From Cryphonectria parasitica EP155 (Eukaryota > Ascomycota > Sordariomycetes > Diaporthales > Cryphonectriaceae), in contig NW_024468912.1 of the NCBI RefSeq assembly GCF_011745365.1, positions 2,666,001 to 2,730,000 of the forward strand: 64,000 nt of DNA, given 5' to 3'. Below are positions 46,197 to 57,585 of the stretch, piece by piece (the first letter of the stretch is position 1; each line of letters starts with the position of its first letter). A program made the translations under genes and the position numbers. The notes beneath the pieces were generated by a model. It was not told where the DNA came from. It was given only the letters and a program-made list of their open reading frames with translations, and made no database searches.

Positions 46197-47117
46197 ATGG
46201 CTCCTCCTTCCAACACCGAGGATCAGTTCAAGTTTCTGATCGCGTGCATCAAACACTCCACGGCTGGCAAAGTGAGTAATCCAACCAAGAATGAACTCTT
46301 ACATAAAGCTGACCAAGAACTTTGCCAGATTGACTTCACTCAGGTCGCCACCGAGTGCGACATCATCAGCAAGGGTGCCGCGTAGGTGTCTTCCATCACT
46401 CCTGGCTGGGACCCGTTGCTTACTAACGCTATCAATAGTGCTAAGCGGTACGAGCGTCTCATGAAGGCTCACGGTATCACTGGCAACGGTCTCGGTGGTG
46501 GTCGTGCTGGCTCGCCCGCCGCCTCGGGCCCCAGCACTCCAGTGACCCCTGGTGGTCGCAAGGCAGCTACCAACCCCCGAACCCCAGCCAGCAAGAAGCG
46601 CAAGCTGGCCGCTCGAGGTGCCGACATCGACGAGGACGTCAAGACCGAGGTCAAAGCCGAAGTCAAGCACGAGGTCAAGCACGAGATCGGTGACGCCATC
46701 GATGCCAATGGTTCGTACACTACAGACCGGAATGAAACCCCACCTGAGATGACAGCAGGAAACACACTTGTGACGACGACCCCTGGCGTTGCCTACGGAG
46801 ATAGAGCTGATGACAAAGTCCATCTGATGTCGGCCGCTTCGAGTTTCTTTGGTCCACCAGCGCCTCTTGCCTTTGCCCATCAAATGTTCATGCACCCAAC
46901 AACCCCAGAGAGTTTATACGGCTTCGTCAACCACTTTGCGAGTGACATGACCGCCGCCCCAACGCACACAGCCGTCCTCCCGCCAACCTCAGCTACAGTA
47001 TTGCAAGAACACGACGGACACGTTCATGATGCTGACTACACAACACAGACGAGCTTTTCGACGTCTGAGCAGGTCGCCAGCCACTGGCTGCATCACCAAA
47101 ACCCAGCCTTCTCTTAG
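46197..47117 (+). CDS. Myb/SANT-like protein (member L)
   Basis: Three exons, 46197-46271, 46329-46381 and 46439-47117, give 268 residues. Helix 1 is EDQFKFLIACIKHS, helix 2 IDFTQVATECDIIS and helix 3 AKRYERLMKAHG. Introns sit between helices 1 and 2 (phase 0) and before helix 3 (phase 2; branch TACTAAC), combining the positions used separately by other members. A Gly/Ala/Pro linker and NLS-like SKKRKLAARG follow. Then come four consecutive SUMO-type motifs, VKTE, VKAE, VKHE and VKHE, within 17 residues. The C-terminal half is polar and unstructured. Very close relatives exist in many ascomycetes, so the domain is probably under constraint. Confidence 0.85.
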
Positions 47118-49351
47118 GCAGGTATGAGAAGCAGTGAGACTCTTGGCTGCGTCTGACTTTGGAAAAAGTAAGTCTATCCTGGTTGGTGGAGAGAGAAGAG
47201 GGGTGGGAGAAGACTCTTCTGACCAGATGCTGGCACAGGACGTCGGTACATTACGATTTGGTCTTGATGATGAGTCGTTTGAAGGCTCCACGTTTGTGCT
47301 CTTTCTTTGTGTGGAATCTGGTAGAGGGCATATTGAGAGTTCCACTGCAGGGAGGATTCGTTCGACACAGACAAACGGTAGTTTCGATGAAATAAAAGGG
47401 CAATACTCATTACGGTGGTGACTTTGGGCAAATTGCCCTGTTGCACGTGAAGTCGAAAAGTACGTACTTCCCCATTCGAGGCTAAAGCGCTGTGGACAGG
47501 CAACAGGGGAGGATCCCTGTCCTTGGCGCGGGTGCAGCCGCCGAGCCTCAGCTCTCACTGCGGAACAACCCGTGTAAGTGGTCTGTTAGAAGGGGACCTA
47601 CCATGGCTTTTTCTTGCCCTTAAATGACACACAAGTCCTCAAGGTGTTTTCTGACGGCAATAATGGCGTGTAGTCACTCGCGTTCCATTAATGAAACCCA
47701 TTTCAGGTCAATATGGCGTCCAGGTTCGACGTAACGCACTGTAATTAGGTGCTGCCCTCAGAGCAAAGCCTCTTTGCTAGGGTTTCATACCTCAGGAAGA
47801 TTCAACGTAACCCTTTGGGGGGAGGGGGAAGGGCTGATGTGTGTGTATAGAATGGTATTAATTGCTTCGTCACAGAGACTATCAAAGGCTGTCGTGGGAG
47901 GCCCTACTGAGATGGAACCGAATTGTCAACTTATACAGACCGAGAGGACGAAATTGTCAGGTCCTGCATGGATTGTTGAACGGACCTAGCTGAAAGATCT
48001 GGTCATGTTTGTCTACTAGTATATTCTCACGTCGAATAAATGCTTGGGGGTCTAGGAGGAAGAACTGAAATCTGGATGTTCAGGGCGGTTGAGAAACCAA
48101 AACTAGAATACAGGACTATTGCGGCTATACTCTCAGTCGGAGTACCTCTGAATACATTGTCTGGACACATCTCACACGAGTACGGAATATTCTTGATGGC
48201 CTCAAAAGAGACACTGAGTATGTGTGTGCGTTGCAAACTGGGAATGCCTGCTCGTCCAAGTGCCTTGCTGCACGGACTCTGGAGTGACCTAGCCCCAAAG
48301 TATTGCCAGATGAGGACAACACTTGGCCCTAAATTTATATCCTACCACAACAATAGTAATTCTCTGTTGAGATCTTCATGATGTAGCTAGAGACTTGCTT
48401 CTCCTAGGTCTCCAGTCCAACACTATGAAGAAGAAAATAATATTCAGAGGCGTAGGTCTGTAACTCCAGTATTCAAGATCGCAAGGTCATTTTGAGCAAG
48501 GTTGATGTGTCGGTGGTTACCTCATTTTGAATTCCTGGCGAAGGAGAGGGGGGTGGGAGACTACCGATTACAGCAACTAATGATGTGTGCACAGTGCAAG
48601 TAGCTTTACCTATGCCCTCTGACCAAAGGCCCCCGCCCCCGTATTATCTTCGACTTTTCTCTTTCCCCCTCTTTCCTCCTCCTCCTCCTCCACCACCTTG
48701 TCCAGACACGCTCTGGTAACGTAACAATACGTCCCCTATTCCTTTCCTTTCACCATTGCAGCGGACGAGGGAAATCGGTGTTGACCCTTCTCGTCAAACC
48801 GTACCTTCAGCTCCTGACGCGGAGAACACAACAACTCGTGGATATCTCGTCCTCTTCAGCACTTCCCAAACCCCATTGCACCTTGCGGAGCACGTGATTG
48901 AGATTCATTGTCCGTCTTCTATTTCGACTGCTGAAAGCTGAGGTAAGTTTGAGGACATCCTGGCGCGTCTTTCTCCACGTTCGCGAGGTTTGCGCGTTGC
49001 GTGTGGAAAGTCACGCATTCTTCTTCCTTTGTTATTATCTTTCTTTTCCTGCACGTCTCCTACCAGTAGTTCAACAAGACACCTGACAACCAAATTCCCT
49101 CTCTCCGTCCTTTCCTTACCTTTCCTTAATCCATCATCTTCTTTCGTTTCCTTCGATACTACTACTATTTTTATTGGACAAGCAACACCTTAGCCAGGCG
49201 CCCATACACGGGGCCCGTCCTGCCATAGTCTATCCAGAAAAGCTCCCGCCTCAAAGCAAAGTTGCTGCCAGCCTCCTGATCACTGTCAGTCTCACTGACA
49301 CCAAGAACACCACCCCAGACCAGAGAAGAATCACTTTGAGAACCGTTCAAA
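47118..49351. other. Intergenic region with leader of next gene
   Basis: 2.2 kb with short open frames only. From about 48650 the DNA is C/T-rich and reads as promoter and leader; a GTAAGT donor at 48943 suggests a leader intron for the gene starting at 49352. Confidence 0.45.
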
Positions 49352-51300
49352 ATGGGTCAGAAGAGCAAGAAGCGAGCTGGCGATGGTGACGGCAGCAATG
49401 CCATCCCCAAGAACAAGCGCTATCGCGGCATGAACCGCGACTGGTCTCAGTACACCCACGTCCCCCCCAAGCAGAGCGATCTTGCCCAAAATGGCCGTAA
49501 GATCGGTCGCAACCTGATCGCTTGGAACCGTAAGTACCTCTTCCCACTTCTTTTCTTGCCTTTCGACAGCCTATGTGTCCAGAATCCTTGCGCCAAGTCG
49601 ATATGAGTCGTGACGTGGATGGATCAAACAAAACACGAACAAGAAAAGCTGACGAAGTCTCAGGCCCTCGAATGATGGAGAAACTCATCTTGCACATGGA
49701 ATACGAGTGCCAGTTGCGCAACATCTCCGTTCCCTGGGATAATATTGCACACCGTCTCAGTCAGTCAGCCACACATTTTCCTTCTCTCCTATGAGTGGCT
49801 CGTCGACAGACGGGTGTCGCAGGCATGCATGCCCCAGTTCACCTGGAGGGACAGCTAACAGGGATCAATTATAGATCCTGGCTCTTCTGGAAGCTCTGTT
49901 CAGCAGCAGCTGGTCCGTCTTCGCAAGACCTTGATCGCCGAGGGCCACCTCGTCCCTCCCGTCCTCCAGAAGCCTGGAACTCAGAAGCCTGATCCCGCCA
50001 TCCGAGGCTATGTTCGCAGATTCCAAGACGCGTAGGTTTAATCTCTCGATTAGACGCCTTCTTGAAGACAAAGTTAGCTAACGTACCTTTTGAAAAAGTT
50101 CTGGAGACTACGAGACCATCCGTCCTGTTCGCTGGACTGAGGAAATGGACGATCTGAAGAAGGGCCTCGGTGATGCTGCCTATGCTGACGTCGACGGCAC
50201 CGTTGACAAGAGTGCTGACGCCACCGACCTTGGACTTCTCGATGGACTTCTTGATGCAGCTGCTCATGTTACCGAGACCGGTGACAGCGATGTCTTTGTC
50301 GAGAATCCCAACATCCAAAAGAAGTCCAAGTCTAAGCCTAAGCGCAAGAAGATCTCTAACCAGTCTCCTGACGACGAAGATGACGAGGCCCTCGTCGCCA
50401 GCAACAACAAGAGGAAGAAGAGTGTTGCTCTGCGACCCACTCGCGCTGCCGCCAAGAAGAAGACCAACTATGCTGAGCCTGAGTCGGACGACGATAGTAT
50501 TCAGGGCGTCAAGGAGAATGAGCTCACCGACAAGGGCGAGGACGATGTCAACCAAAAAGAGGGTGCTGCCAACGAGGTAAGAAATTGTCGATTGCACTCC
50601 TCAAACAAAACCACGAGAAATTGCATTTGCTGACGACAGTGACTTCCCACTTCGATCAGGATACGACCCTCACTGCCACTCCTGGCGCGACCCCGGTGTT
50701 CACCGCCCAGTCTCAAGCTGCCTTCCAACAGGTCTTTGGCACCCCTACTCCCAAGCGTGGCGGCGGCCGATTCACCGACGGCACCGCTGAGCCTGGCGGA
50801 ATGGTCCTCATGGGCCCAATCTTTCCCGTCACTCCCGACGGCGGCAAGACATGGGGATACGCAACTATGGCCCCTGGCGGCCTGAACGCGATTCAACCCA
50901 TAGCCTTCCCAAGCACTCCTGTGGCTGCAGCAGCTCCCTGCTTCACCACGGCCTCCTCGTCTCCCGCCAGCTTCGACATGGCCAGTGCCACTCCCCACAC
51001 CGCTACTGCCATGCGGACTGTAAGTCGGTTCCTCTCCGTATACTCAATTTGATCTTGATGTCTCTCCTACCCCAGTAAGTCTTGAGCTAATCAATCACCC
51101 TGTAGCACATGAACGAGTGGAATGCTGGAATCATCCGTCCCGCAATGTTGTCCAACGGTGGCTTTGATATGCCTATGCTGTCGTCCGTCTCTGGCCCCAG
51201 CTTTCAAGAGGACCCCAACCGGGCATTGGACTTCCCCTCCATGTTCAGCGACACCGACGAGTTTGCTGCCCAGCTGAAGAAGGTACAGAAGGACGACTGA
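49352..51300 (+). CDS. Divergent Myb/SANT-like nuclear protein (member M)
   Basis: Six exons (49352-49529, 49664-49759, 49875-50031, 50099-50576, 50660-51019, 51106-51300) give 487 residues. After a basic start (GQKSKKRAGDGDG) there is a segment like the family domain: helix 1 RMMEKLILHMEYECQ, helix 2 PWDNIAHRL and, across a phase-1 intron, helix 3 SVQQQLVRLRKTLIAEG. The centre has KKSKSKPKRKK and NNKRKKS basic patches between acidic runs. The C-terminus is Thr/Pro/Gly-rich. All five junctions keep frame. I recognise no named orthologue; a nuclear DNA-binding role is inferred from the domain resemblance and NLS-like patches. It is the largest and most divergent member of the cluster. Confidence 0.75.
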
Positions 51301-52986
51301 GTCCGTAAGGAATGTCTACGTCTCCATACGACTTCTCCTTCTTTCAACAGCTGGCTCGACATCTCATGGATCAATAACAGCCTTTCTGTATGAGCCTCTC
51401 TGCTTATCCGGCACTCTCATTTGTCGTCGTCTCATGTTACTTTGGGCATGAAGCTCTGAGGTTGGAACTGCCCATCTGCTAAAATTTGTTCCTCTCAGAT
51501 GGCTGCCAGGATCTTGTCATGGCTCATTGCGGTCTTCTCTTCTCTTCTGATTCTTTTTCTTCGACTAAGAAGTTTCGGCGTTCGGTACTTTATCAACCTC
51601 CAGATTTGTCGTCCTGATTTGGTAGGCTTTGCGGCTCAGTCCCTGGACGTTGTTGTCTCATGGTCTCAAAATTGTTTTCCTGCAGCATCTTCTGGCTGCA
51701 ATATCACCTCCTGTGGCTGCTACCATTGCAGGGATAATTCGTTGTCTCTTAAAACTCATGGCCTGCGAGGAAGCTGGAAGGATTTGTTTCTTCAAGTGCG
51801 TCGCTTTAACGCACCTATCGATTGATGAACTTATGCTTGAGGCTCACCATCTGATGGTGAGCCTGAAAGCGATCGGGCCGGGGGGGGGGGGGGGTCATGA
51901 TGATAAATATTGCGGAAATGGCTGTCTTCTTGACGGACATGCATGACTGTGTGGACAGTGTCGGGGAGGTCTGAGGTCTTGACAAATTCTTGACACATGT
52001 CTTTCGGTTGAAGGCTGTCTTGTTTGGGTCGGAGGATCGTGAGGGTGAAAAGCGGAGGGTGAGCTCCCAAGTAGTCCAAGAACACCATCCCGGACACATC
52101 AGCTGTCGAAATCGATGAAAATTGTTATAACATCCTCCAGTGAACACATCTGTAGTGGCGGCCGTGGCCTATCTGTGAACTGTCATTGACGAGACTGAGA
52201 CCTGGCTTTCGAGCTCCGGTCTGGGCTGCAGAAGGTGGTGCATAAGTGTGATTCACACCGTGCTCTCTCCACTGCTATGACTTTCTTTTCTTCTCCCATC
52301 CTTTTGGCTTCAGTGTTCTCCCTCGTTGGGCCTTTGTTGGACTGACCACTGGGTACATGCTCCAAAACGTGCGGCATAATTTCCACAATCTGCGGACCAA
52401 CCTGCTGTCACTGCAACCTGATTAGAGTCACAAAAACTCGTAACAAGTGTCTAAATGATACATTGGACAAAATTTGACAACCTGTCCGAGCGATTAAGGG
52501 CCACAATTTGAACGAGCACCACGCAATATCTGTCAAAATTTGTGATATTAATTGCTGCGAGGGCGAGCGAGGGACCAGCTCCACCTCTCAGGCCCTTGAA
52601 TGATAGTCGAGGACTATGTTGGGCCAAAAATTGAGAGGGCAGCATGGTGTCGTCGACCTTGACTTCTGGAACCTGAACTCCAGGGGCCATGAGTGTCGGG
52701 AGCGATCCAGGTCGACCAGAGCCCCACAGAAAGTTATAGAATCCCATGATGCGCCCTTTTGGGTTAGCGCATTAGTGCTGCCGGCTAACTTACCCATGCT
52801 CGTCGGCAACTCCAATTTTTTTTTCTGGAGCTCAGAATCTCGAATTTCGTCGTCACGATTCTAAGTCTTTCTTTCTCCCTCACATCCTACCTCTTCACTG
52901 AGTGCGCTGGACAATTCGATACCCCAACTTGCCAGTCTCCTTTGCGCCGTGTACTTCCTTGATCTTCATCATCACATAATATCAAG
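51301..52986. other. Intergenic region with perfect inverted repeat and poly-G
   Basis: 1.7 kb between member M and HSP60. Contains a 12-bp perfect inverted repeat (51840-51864) and a G run of about 15 near 51880. A 108-codon open frame (51499-51825) has a hydrophobic start but no recognised relatives. The last 200 bp are HSP60 promoter and leader. Confidence 0.5.
51840..51864. repeat. Near-perfect palindrome (12-bp arms, 1-nt centre)
   Basis: AGGCTCACCATC and its exact reverse complement flank a single T. A further GCTT/AAGC pairing outside a mismatch could extend the stem. About 540 bp downstream of member M. Confidence 0.9.
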
Positions 52987-54898
52987 ATGCAGCGAGCATT
53001 GACTAGCCGGACTGCGGCCTCGGCCCTGTCCCCTTCCGTCGCTTCCAGATTCCGATCCAACGGCGCCCTCTCTCAACAGCTCCGTTTTGCTCACAAGGTG
53101 GGTTGGCTCGAATTCGAAGCTTGACATCATTTCCAGGCTGCCTCGGTTTGCGAGTTGAAACAAGCTGACATCTCTGCGCAAACAGGAGCTCAAGTTCGGC
53201 GTTGAGGGCCGTGCTGCTCTGCTGTCTGGTGTCGACACCCTCGCAAAGGCCGTTGCCACGACCCTCGGTCCCAAGGGCCGCAACGTCCTGATCGAGTCCA
53301 GCTACGGCTCTCCTAAGATCACAAAGGGTGCGTCTCTCTTCAATCTAAATCTCTTCTACATACAAATCACTTCATGGCTGACCTGACCTTCTGCAGATGG
53401 TGTGACCGTTGCCCGGGCCGTTTCCCTCAAGGACAAGTTTGAGAACCTCGGCGCCAGACTCCTGCAAGATGTCGCCTCCAAGACCAACGAGGTTGCTGGT
53501 GACGGTACCACCACCGCGACCGTCCTCGCTCGCGCCATATTCTCCGAGACCGTCAAGAACGTTGCTGCCGGCTGCAACCCCATGGATCTGCGCCGTGGTA
53601 TCCAGGCCGCTGTCGACGCTGTTGTTGAGTACCTGCAAAAGAACAAGAGGGACATCACCACGAGCGAGGAGATTGCGCAGGTGGCCACCATCAGCGCCAA
53701 CGGCGATACCCACATCGGCAAGCTGATTGCCAACGCTATGGAGAAGGTCGGCAAGGAGGGTGTGATCACCTGCAAGGAGGGCAAGACCCTGAACGACGAG
53801 CTCGAGGTTACCGAGGGTATGCGCTTCGACCGCGGCTTCATCTCCCCTTACTTTATCACCGACGCCAAGGCGCAGAAGGTCGAGTTTGAGAACCCTCTCA
53901 TCCTCCTCTCGGAGAAGAAGATCTCCGCCGTCCAGGACATCATCCCCGCCCTCGAGATCTCCACCCAGAGCCGCCGACCCCTTGTCATCATCGCTGAGGA
54001 TATTGACGGTGAGGCTCTGGCTGTCTGCATCCTGAACAAGCTTCGTGGCCAGCTGCAGGTGGCTGCCGTCAAGGCGCCCGGCTTTGGTGATAACCGCAAG
54101 TCCATTCTTGGGGATATTGCTGTTCTGACCAACGGCACTGTCTTCACTGACGAACTCGACGTCAAGCTGGAGAAGGCTACCGCCGACCTGCTCGGCTCTA
54201 CCGGCTCCATCACCATCACCAAGGAGGATACCATCATCCTCAACGGCGAGGGTACCAAGGACGCCATCACACAGCGGTGCGAGCAGATCCGTGGCGTCAT
54301 GGCTGACCCCACCACCTCGGACTACGAGAAGGAGAAGCTCCAGGAGCGTCTTGCCAAGCTCTCGGGTGGTGTCGCCGTCATCAAGGTCGGCGGCTCATCC
54401 GAGGTTGAGGTTGGCGAAAAGAAGGACCGCTTCGTGGATGCCCTGAACGCCACCCGGGCCGCCGTTGAGGAGGGTATCCTGCCCGGTGGTGGCACGGCCC
54501 TCCTGAAGGCCTCTAGCCAGGCCCTGGCCGGCGTCAAGCCTGCCAACTTCGACCAGCAGCTCGGCGTCAGCATCGTTAAGAACGCCATCACCAGGCCTGC
54601 CCGGACAATCGTCGAGAACGCTGGCCTGGAGGGCTCCGTCGTTGTCGGCAAGCTGACTGACGACTTTGGCAAGGACTTTAACAAGGGCTTCGACAGCGCC
54701 AAGGGCGAGTACGTGGACATGATCGCAGCGGGTATCCTTGACCCGTTCAAGGTTGTCCGGACCGGTCTGATTGACGCCAGCGGTGTTGCCTCCCTGCTTG
54801 GCACTACTGAGGTTGCGATTGTCGAGGCAGCAGAGGACAAGCCATCCATGCCTCCAGGTGGCATGGGAGGTGGTATGCCCGGCATGGGAATGATGTAG
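52987..54898 (+). CDS. HSP60: Mitochondrial chaperonin HSP60
   Basis: Three exons, 52987-53097, 53186-53327 and 53397-54898, give 584 residues. HSP60 is the group I chaperonin that folds imported proteins in the mitochondrial matrix together with HSP10. The first 37 residues are Arg/Ser/Ala-rich without acidic residues, a classic matrix-targeting peptide, and are encoded by exon 1. The mature part shows [26 protein letters not shown] and [11 protein letters not shown]. The ATP-binding [11 protein letters not shown] segment, [10 protein letters not shown] and the C-terminal GGM repeat ([13 protein letters not shown]) follow. Introns are phase 0 and 1. Identification is certain; length is normal. 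The leader is pyrimidine-rich; I did not find a clear heat-shock element. Confidence 0.97.
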
Positions 54899-56216
54899 AA
54901 AAGGTTAGTGACTGGAACAAGTAAGAGAAAAAGTTGTTTATTTTAGAGCGGCACAGTTTATTTGGGCACGTTGGCTTTGGTGTTTTGGTTGGATCCATGG
55001 TGGTCATGTATTCTCATATCTTCTCCCCACTCCATCTCCTCTCTTCTACCTGGCATACCCGCACGGCTACGTTGTCTGGAAACATTTCCCAGGCCTGTAT
55101 ATTACCATCATCATCTGATAGATGCGACATCAAAACAAAACAGTCCGAAACCCAAGGAAAAGGATGACCTTTGTCGTGCCTGCCTACTTGCAAGACGTAT
55201 GGATCGTCGTCGTCATCCTCATTCAAGTCGTGTGGCAGTGAGACTTGCGTATTGGATACGCGTACTCTCTGCCTGGCGTTGAGTCTTGGCTTAGGCAGCG
55301 CTTATCAGGTTCACCCCGTAGGCGAGAGTGAAGGGGCGTTGAATCATCACACAAGGGGAAGAAAAAAAGGTTCGCGCTTCTACCAAAACATGTATTGGTG
55401 GCATAAAAAGAAGATAAAGGAAGAAGGAAAAAAGCTTGGACGCTCGGTTGTAGGCACCGTTGTGCTGTTTTGGGAGCTGTGGTCGCTCCGGCTTAGCTTT
55501 CCCCAAGGCTTGAGGAGGGGTTATGAAAAGTCACCTAATTTGGCTACCTGTTTGTCTAGTGGTTGATGATGCGCTTGGCATTGCAGAGTGATACGCTAGC
55601 TGTAGGTTTGAGAGAAAGGATAGGCCATGTGAGTAAAAGAGAGGGGAAGAGGGAGAGAAGTGTTTTGTTTGAGGTGGTGTGAGGTTTGAAGGGTGAGGGG
55701 GTGGTGGGAAGGAGGGGCTTTCGTATGGTGAGCCTGTTGCCCAAGCCTACGGAACCAGGGGCCCCACCATAAACAAAAAACGGCCTCCACACCCACTCAA
55801 CTCACCCACTATGGCTCCCCCCTTTTGACGCTGGGCAGCAACTTGTCAGCCTGTGTTGTCGCCAATTCCCACCTGTACCTCAGCACCCACTTGCTTTGCA
55901 ACTCTCCCACTTTACCCTACAACAACCCACCCCCAAACCTTTTCCAACAAAGTCCATCTTCCGTGTCCAGTCTACGCATCTCTTCCTCGAGGAAACCCTC
56001 CACTGCTCCTGGTATGACCCTCTTCCTTTTATGAGCCTTGACCGTTCAGAAGGAAGCTCTCTCTACTCTTGTCACGTCATACCGTTTGGCCCAGGAGCAT
56101 TTTCCCGCTGACCTCGACCCCTCACCTGCGACAGCTTTATCTCAGCCTCCCCCCGGCAACCAGACCTACACCCACCAAACTCAAAATTCTTTTCTCTGTC
56201 AAACAAGACCGCCAAA
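54899..56216. other. Intergenic region and cofilin leader
   Basis: 1.3 kb with no credible gene. The right end is C/T-rich leader; a GTATGA donor near 56013 could mark a leader intron. Confidence 0.45.
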
Positions 56217-57102
56217 ATGGTAAGCCCTCGAACCTTCTGTGACCATATTTGACGCTCACTGACATGATTACTCGTCCAGTCGCAATCCGGGTTAGTAGAC
56301 CTTTCCGTCTGAAGCTGCTAGATCGAGCCCTCGTCCTCCGTCCAAACCCAGCTGCGGATGGGAGCAAACAACCGCGATAAGACAACCACAGAAAGACATG
56401 GACACAAGCTGACAAGCGCTTTTCTTGATACAGAGCAACCGTCCACGAGGACTGCGTCACCGCCTGGAACGACCTCAAGCTCAACAAGAAGCACAAGTAT
56501 GTCATCTTCAAGCTGTCCGACGACCTTAAGGAGATTGTCGTCGAGGAGGCGAGCGACAACAAGGACTGGGAGGCCTTCCGCCAAAAGCTCAAGGACGCCA
56601 AGACCGTCTCCAAGACCGTACGCTATCCATTTATCCCCTTCCCGGAGCATCCCGTCATGCTCGTGTGACTCTCGTTGTACTGAATACTCTTTCCAGGGCG
56701 CCGAGAGCAAGGGTCCCCGATACGCCGTCTACGACTTCCAGTACAACCTGGCCTCTGGTGAGGGCGAGCGGTAAGCATCTTCCGTGCGCTGAGACCACGA
56801 GAACGCGATCGAGACTGACCTCTGCACAGCAACAAGCTGACCTTCATCGCCTGGTCCCCCGATGATGCCGGCATCAAGGTTCGTAGTCCACAGCCTACCC
56901 ACCACCACTGTATCTTCCCTTAGAGTGTGCAGGCCTCAACTAACTTAATCCTCTTGACCAGGCCAAGATGGTGTACGCCTCCTCCAAGGACGCCCTGAAG
57001 CGCGCGCTGAGCGGTATCGCCGTCGAGATCCAGGCCAACGACGACGATGACATCGAGTACGACTCCATCCTGAGCAAGGTCAGCAAGGGCGCCGCCGCCT
57101 AA
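56217..57102 (+). CDS. COF1: Cofilin (actin-depolymerising factor)
   Basis: Six exons: 56217-56219 (ATG alone), 56280-56290 (eleven bases), 56434-56617, 56697-56770, 56830-56878 and 56962-57102, giving 153 residues. Cofilin severs and depolymerises ADP-actin filaments. The N-terminus reads MSQSGATVHEDC, with the regulatory serine next to the start. The actin-binding long helix ([16 protein letters not shown]) and F-site residues follow, ending in VSKGAAA. Every junction restores frame (phases 0, 2, 0, 2, 0). The tiny first exons are needed to obtain the conserved start. Identification is certain from the ADF fold sequence; 153 residues is typical for moulds. Confidence 0.95.
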
Positions 57103-57585
57103 GCCATGATCGCGAGAGAAGCACCACAAAGCTGCGTTGCCTTTATAGTAGACGGCTGGCCTGGTTTGAGAACGTGCCACGCGCGGATTTCACGAGTAGT
57201 TGTGTAGCAAGACTTGAGGTGGGAAAGAAATCATATTTCAACATTGGGGGGACCACTTTGCTCTTATGTCCATAATGAAAAAGACAGGACGGCAACCCGA
57301 GATTCTTGATATCGGCGTTGCTCTAGAATAGCAATCAGATTGGGCGTTGGGCCTCCTTCCAAAACCCACTATGGCCTGTCGAGTTTTGTCACGTGTCATA
57401 ACCATTTCAGCATCCGGAATAAGGACGCGTTGCTCTACAGAGATGTCTCCTGTCTACAGATGCTGCGGCTGGATATCGAGGTAAGGGTGTCCAACCTTGG
57501 ACTTCTTCGTCATCTTATCTTGCCCATGCATGTATTTACTGATAGGTGATATCTTATGTGCACTCTGCTCAGCCCCGCCTACACG
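57103..57585. other. Convergent 3' flanks, no gene seen
   Basis: 483 bp between convergent cofilin and GET5; only 3' flanking sequence is visible. Confidence 0.5.

Noticed and set aside
51499..51825. 108-codon frame with hydrophobic N-terminus
   Set aside because: No relatives recognised, cysteine/serine-rich end typical of random frames, no leader or splice signals.
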